DNA from: JAJFTV01 sp964426355
GTDB taxonomy: Bacteria; Chloroflexota; Anaerolineae; Anaerolineales; Anaerolineaceae
NCBI GenBank assembly: GCA_964426355.1
Contig: CAYRRA010000093.1
Location: forward strand, 1 to 17,376
Direction: 5' to 3'
DNA length: 17,376 bases
The position numbers and the translations under genes were made by a program. This document shows positions 15,451 to 17,376 of this stretch, piece by piece; within the stretch, counting starts at the first letter, position 1, and the number at the start of each line of letters is the position of its first letter. Below the pieces are notes generated by a model, which ran no database searches, was not told the origin of the DNA, and saw only the letters and a list, made by a program, of their open reading frames with translations.

Positions 15451-16242
15451 ATGCTCGAAATTGGCACCGCAATCAATGTTGGCGTCAAACGCCGTGATCA
15501 CGAAAACCAGGATTCGCTCCTGGTAGTTGAACCTTCTCTTTTTAAACGCAAACCTCCGCTTCTGATCATCGCCGATGGCATGGGCGGATATCAGGGTGGT
15601 GCGCTCGCCAGCCAGACCGTGGTCGAAACACTGCGCCAGGAATACAAAAAGGCGAGCCGAGGCGCAGACTTGATTAATGTCCTCTATGATGCCGTCCTGG
15701 CTGCCCATGCCGAGATTCGCCGGCTGGCAATGCTATCGCCGCAATTGGGACAGATGGGCAGCACCGTCGTCGCTGCGGTGATCGATGAGGACATGCTCTA
15801 CCTGGTCAACGTCGGCGACAGCCGCGCCTATTTGATTAGCGACCAGAAGATGGAGCAGGTCAACTGGGATCACAGCCTGCTGGCGGAGGAGATTCGCAAC
15901 AACAACCTGACGCCGGACGAGGTGCGCAATTACCCGCGCAAAAACGTGCTCACCATGTCGCTCAGCGCCCAGCGCGGCGAGATTGAACCGTTCACTTTAC
16001 AGCGAAAACTGAACCCGGAAGACAACCTGCTGCTCTGTTCGGACGGTTTGTGGGGTGTGGTGACCGAGGCGCAGATCCAGGCGGTGGTGATGCAGTTCCC
16101 GGCGCAGCGCGCTGCCGACAAACTGGTGGAAATGGCAAACGCCAACCAGGGACCCGATAACATCTCCATCATCATCGCCCGGCGGTCAAATAAATACAAT
16201 TTGGGGAACGACGCCACCCAGCGCATCAGCCAGCCGAAGTAG
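15451..16242 (+). CDS. PPM/PP2C-type Ser/Thr protein phosphatase
   Basis: 263 aa, the compact bacterial PP2C size. Motifs in order: ENQD (D21), ADGMGG (D42-G43), GST (103-105), VGDSRAY (D123), DHS (140-142), LCSDGLWG (D198) and GPDN (D236). These are the Mn/Mg-binding aspartates, so the enzyme should be active. It removes phosphate from Ser/Thr residues, usually opposing a Hanks-type kinase; none is in the window. Cytoplasmic, no TM. The ribosome site is poor (GGATGATGGT directly before the ATG); nearby ATGs are out of frame. The gene follows the VWA-FHA gene by 63 nt, and likely acts on phospho-Thr partners that the FHA domain reads. Similar genes are called prpC or stp. Confidence 0.93.
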   Translation: MLEIGTAINVGVKRRDHENQDSLLVVEPSLFKRKPPLLIIADGMGGYQGGALASQTVVETLRQEYKKASRGADLINVLYDAVLAAHAEIRRLAMLSPQLGQMGSTVVAAVIDEDMLYLVNVGDSRAYLISDQKMEQVNWDHSLLAEEIRNNNLTPDEVRNYPRKNVLTMSLSAQRGEIEPFTLQRKLNPEDNLLLCSDGLWGVVTEAQIQAVVMQFPAQRAADKLVEMANANQGPDNISIIIARRSNKYNLGNDATQRISQPK

Positions 16243-16245
16243 AAA

Positions 16246-16290
16246 GCGCAGCCGGTCAGTTCATGTCAAAACCCGGGAAGACCTCTGCGC
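16246..16290 (+). other. Nested stem-loop after the phosphatase stop codon
   Basis: Outer arms GCGCAG (16246-16251) and CTGCGC (16285-16290), inner arms GGTC (16254-16257) and GACC (16280-16283). It starts 3 nt after the stop. The following bases are GAAAAAAG, not T, so it is not a standard terminator on this strand. Confidence 0.4.
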
Positions 16291-16298
16291 GAAAAAAG

Positions 16299-16500
16299 TT
16301 ACCCGGATGGGTAAGAGAAACCGCTCGCGAGGGTCTCTGACCTGAGCTTTGGCGCGGCAGCACACACCTCTTGCAAGAAAAAACGCTCACTTCACCAACC
16401 AGCAGGGATACCGCAAAAGACAGTGATAACCTCGTTGTTTATTGCATGGGATAAGCTTCTCGTTTCCCAAGCGATAGGATCTATCCGGTTCGATTTGCCA
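16299..16500 (+). repeat. Dispersed non-coding element, copy B
   Basis: Partner of copy A (6884-7060), same orientation. Core 16324-16381 keeps CTCGCGAG and the TCTTGCaAGAAAA block (78% identical to A). A hairpin TTACCC-ggat-GGGTAA (16299-16314) sits 9 nt before the core, at the place where copy A has a hairpin of unrelated sequence. GATAG-gat-CTATC (16473-16485) lies where A has its closing hairpin. Copy B is more GC-rich and has a 22-nt longer middle. Strand is arbitrary. Confidence 0.6.
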
Positions 16501-16506
16501 CACATC

Positions 16507-16564
16507 GCGGGGGTGCAGCCCCGCAGGGGCGCCGTTTTGAAGCCGGAAGGATTTATCCTCCGGC
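16507..16564. repeat. Cluster of G/C-rich hairpins
   Basis: GCGGGG/CCCCGC (16507-16524, 6-nt loop) and GCCCC-gca-GGGGC (16518-16530) share bases and cannot form together. A third hairpin, GCCGG-a-AGGAT-tt-ATCCT-CCGGC (16542-16564), has ten pairs and one bulge. They look like REP-type palindromes, or a switchable leader if transcribed. Confidence 0.5.
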
Positions 16565-16612
16565 GGATGAGGATGAATCGCTAACGCTATAAGATAAGTC
16601 TCTTAGAGAATC

Positions 16613-16679
16613 AATTTCAATACGATTGCTGAATTTCCGTACCATTGCAGAAATTAATCTTGTTCATCCGTGCTACAAT
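16613..16679 (+). promoter_or_regulatory. sodB promoter with tandem 19-bp direct repeats
   Basis: Units 16613-16631 and 16632-16650 are adjacent, 19 bp each, 15 of 19 bases the same (AATTTC..TAC.ATTGC.G). TGC-TACAAT (16671-16679) is an extended -10; the -35 position (16651-16656, AAATTA) is poor. The repeats end at the -35, where an activator would sit. Transcription start would be near 16686, giving a leader of about 35 nt. Confidence 0.5.
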
Positions 16680-16720
16680 ATGGATAACTAACATAAAATT
16701 CAGCAAGATAGGAGATACTG

Positions 16721-17314
16721 ATGGCATTTGAACTTCCACCCCTTCCCTATGCAGATGACGCACTGGAACCGCATTACTCGGCGAAGACCTTCAGCTTTCA
16801 TCACGGCAAACACCATAAAGCGTATGTCGACAACCTCAATAAACTGATTGCGGGCACAGAGCTCGAGAAAAAGACCTTAGAAGAGATCATCCTCGCTTCC
16901 GCAGGCGACCCGGCAAAAGCCGGCTTGTTTAACAACAGCGCACAGGTGTGGAACCACACCTTTTTCTGGAACTGCATGAAACCCGGCGGCGGCGGTGCGC
17001 CCGGCGGTGTACTGCTGGAAAAGATCGAGGCGGCTTTTGGCAGCTACGCGGCTTTTGCAGAACAGTTCAAAGCCGCCGCGGTAGGTCGCTTTGGCAGCGG
17101 CTGGGCATGGCTGGTTCTGGACGGCGGCGCATTGAAGATTGTCTCCACCTCCAACGCCGAGACGCCCATGACCCAGGGGCAAACCGCCCTCCTGACGGTG
17201 GATGTCTGGGAGCACGCCTACTACCTGGATTATCAAAACCGCCGCCCGGATTTTGTGCAGGTCTTCCTGGACAAACTGGTCAACTGGGATTTTGTTGCAT
17301 CCAATCTAAAGTAA
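16721..17314 (+). CDS. sodB: Superoxide dismutase [Fe]
   Basis: 197 aa. Converts superoxide into oxygen and hydrogen peroxide in the cytoplasm. Metal ligands are H27 (SFHHGKHH), H79 (VWNHTF), D161 and H165 (DVWEHAYY). Q75 in AQVWNH and the IVSTSNAETP stretch (no Gln in the C-terminal half position) indicate the Fe type rather than Mn type; cambialistic use cannot be ruled out. FGSGWAWLV and DYQNRRPDF are normal family signatures and the length is normal. No signal peptide. AGGAG lies 6 nt upstream. Upstream are tandem 19-mers and a TGn-TACAAT box, and downstream a terminator-like hairpin, so it is likely a single-gene unit. Its presence means exposure to oxygen at least at times. Confidence 0.95.
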   Translation: MAFELPPLPYADDALEPHYSAKTFSFHHGKHHKAYVDNLNKLIAGTELEKKTLEEIILASAGDPAKAGLFNNSAQVWNHTFFWNCMKPGGGGAPGGVLLEKIEAAFGSYAAFAEQFKAAAVGRFGSGWAWLVLDGGALKIVSTSNAETPMTQGQTALLTVDVWEHAYYLDYQNRRPDFVQVFLDKLVNWDFVASNLK

Positions 17315-17344
17315 ATTTTCCCCATCGAATAGAGCAAGGAACTG

Positions 17345-17376
17345 GCATATACCGGTCTACCCCGCCCGGTATATGC
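17345..17376 (+). terminator. Terminator-like hairpin after sodB (cut by window end)
   Basis: GCATATACCGG (17345-17355) and CCGGTATATGC (17366-17376) are perfect 11-bp arms with a 10-nt loop, 30 nt after the stop. The T-tract, if any, lies beyond the window. Confidence 0.55.

Larger units (their letters stand above)
16243..16720. other. 478-bp non-coding region between the phosphatase and sodB
   Basis: No gene seen. Order: nested stem GCGCAG..GGTC/GACC..CTGCGC (16246-16290), 3 nt after the stop; dispersed element copy B (16299-16500); two mutually exclusive hairpins (16507-16530); GCCGG-a-AGGAT/ATCCT-CCGGC hairpin (16542-16564); tandem 19-mers (16613-16650); promoter box (16674-16679); ribosome site AGGAG (16710-16714). 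Confidence 0.6.

Noticed and set aside
1..17376. CRISPR array, transposase, prophage or tRNA
   Set aside because: No regularly spaced repeats, transposase motifs or cloverleaf with CCA/T-loop signature were seen.

Overview
This 17.4 kb window reads as ordinary bacterial chromosome with roughly even base composition. Spacing is loose, with many 60-580 bp gaps. The gene mix suggests a Chloroflexota (Anaerolineae-like) genome: a REC-HDOD regulator beside a GAF/PAS diguanylate cyclase, a VWA-TM-FHA protein beside a PPM phosphatase, a group-2 type P5C dehydrogenase, GH1 beta-glucosidase, an Fe-type SOD and Ig-like cytoplasmic repeats. That placement is inference; no rRNA or tRNA is present to fix it.

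Layout. (1) 1-251, minus: the first 83 codons of an Ig-like-fold protein that runs off the edge, divergent from (2) 575-3797, plus: a REC-HDOD response regulator and a GAF-PAS-GAF-GGDEF diguanylate cyclase, 22 bp apart and probably one c-di-GMP-related operon. (3) 3862-4770, plus: a 10-TM EamA exporter, possibly on a near-leaderless transcript. It converges on (4) 6689-4782, minus: nitroreductase followed by GH1 beta-glucosidase, a two-gene operon with a TATAAT box and two adjacent palindromes upstream. (5) 6690-7269: 580 bp of non-coding DNA with several hairpins and copy A of a dispersed element. (6) 7270-7806: a small helical-repeat protein of unknown function with a polyproline linker. (7) 8065-9018: a membrane-anchored exported protein of unknown function. 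(8) 9055-10176: threonine synthase with an N-terminal zinc ribbon. (9) 10262-11011: a HEAT-repeat protein. (10) 11304-12890: an aldehyde (P5C-type) dehydrogenase. (11) 12891-13425: non-coding DNA with a G/C-rich hairpin repeat and a degenerate 7-bp tandem repeat. (12) 13426-16242: secreted VWA/Ig-like/TM/FHA protein and a PPM Ser/Thr phosphatase, probably one phospho-signalling operon. (13) 16243-16720: non-coding DNA with copy B of the dispersed element, several hairpins, and a 19-bp tandem direct repeat just upstream of a TGn-TACAAT promoter. (14) 16721-17314: Fe superoxide dismutase, followed by a terminator-like hairpin cut by the window end.

Functionally the window combines two signalling modules (c-di-GMP; Ser/Thr phosphorylation across the membrane), sugar hydrolysis, amino-acid metabolism and oxidative-stress defence. 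No phage, transposase, CRISPR or defence system was seen. The signals least explained by known families are the two-copy non-coding element (6884-7060 and 16299-16500), the tandem 19-mers before sodB, and the internally repeated 178-aa protein.
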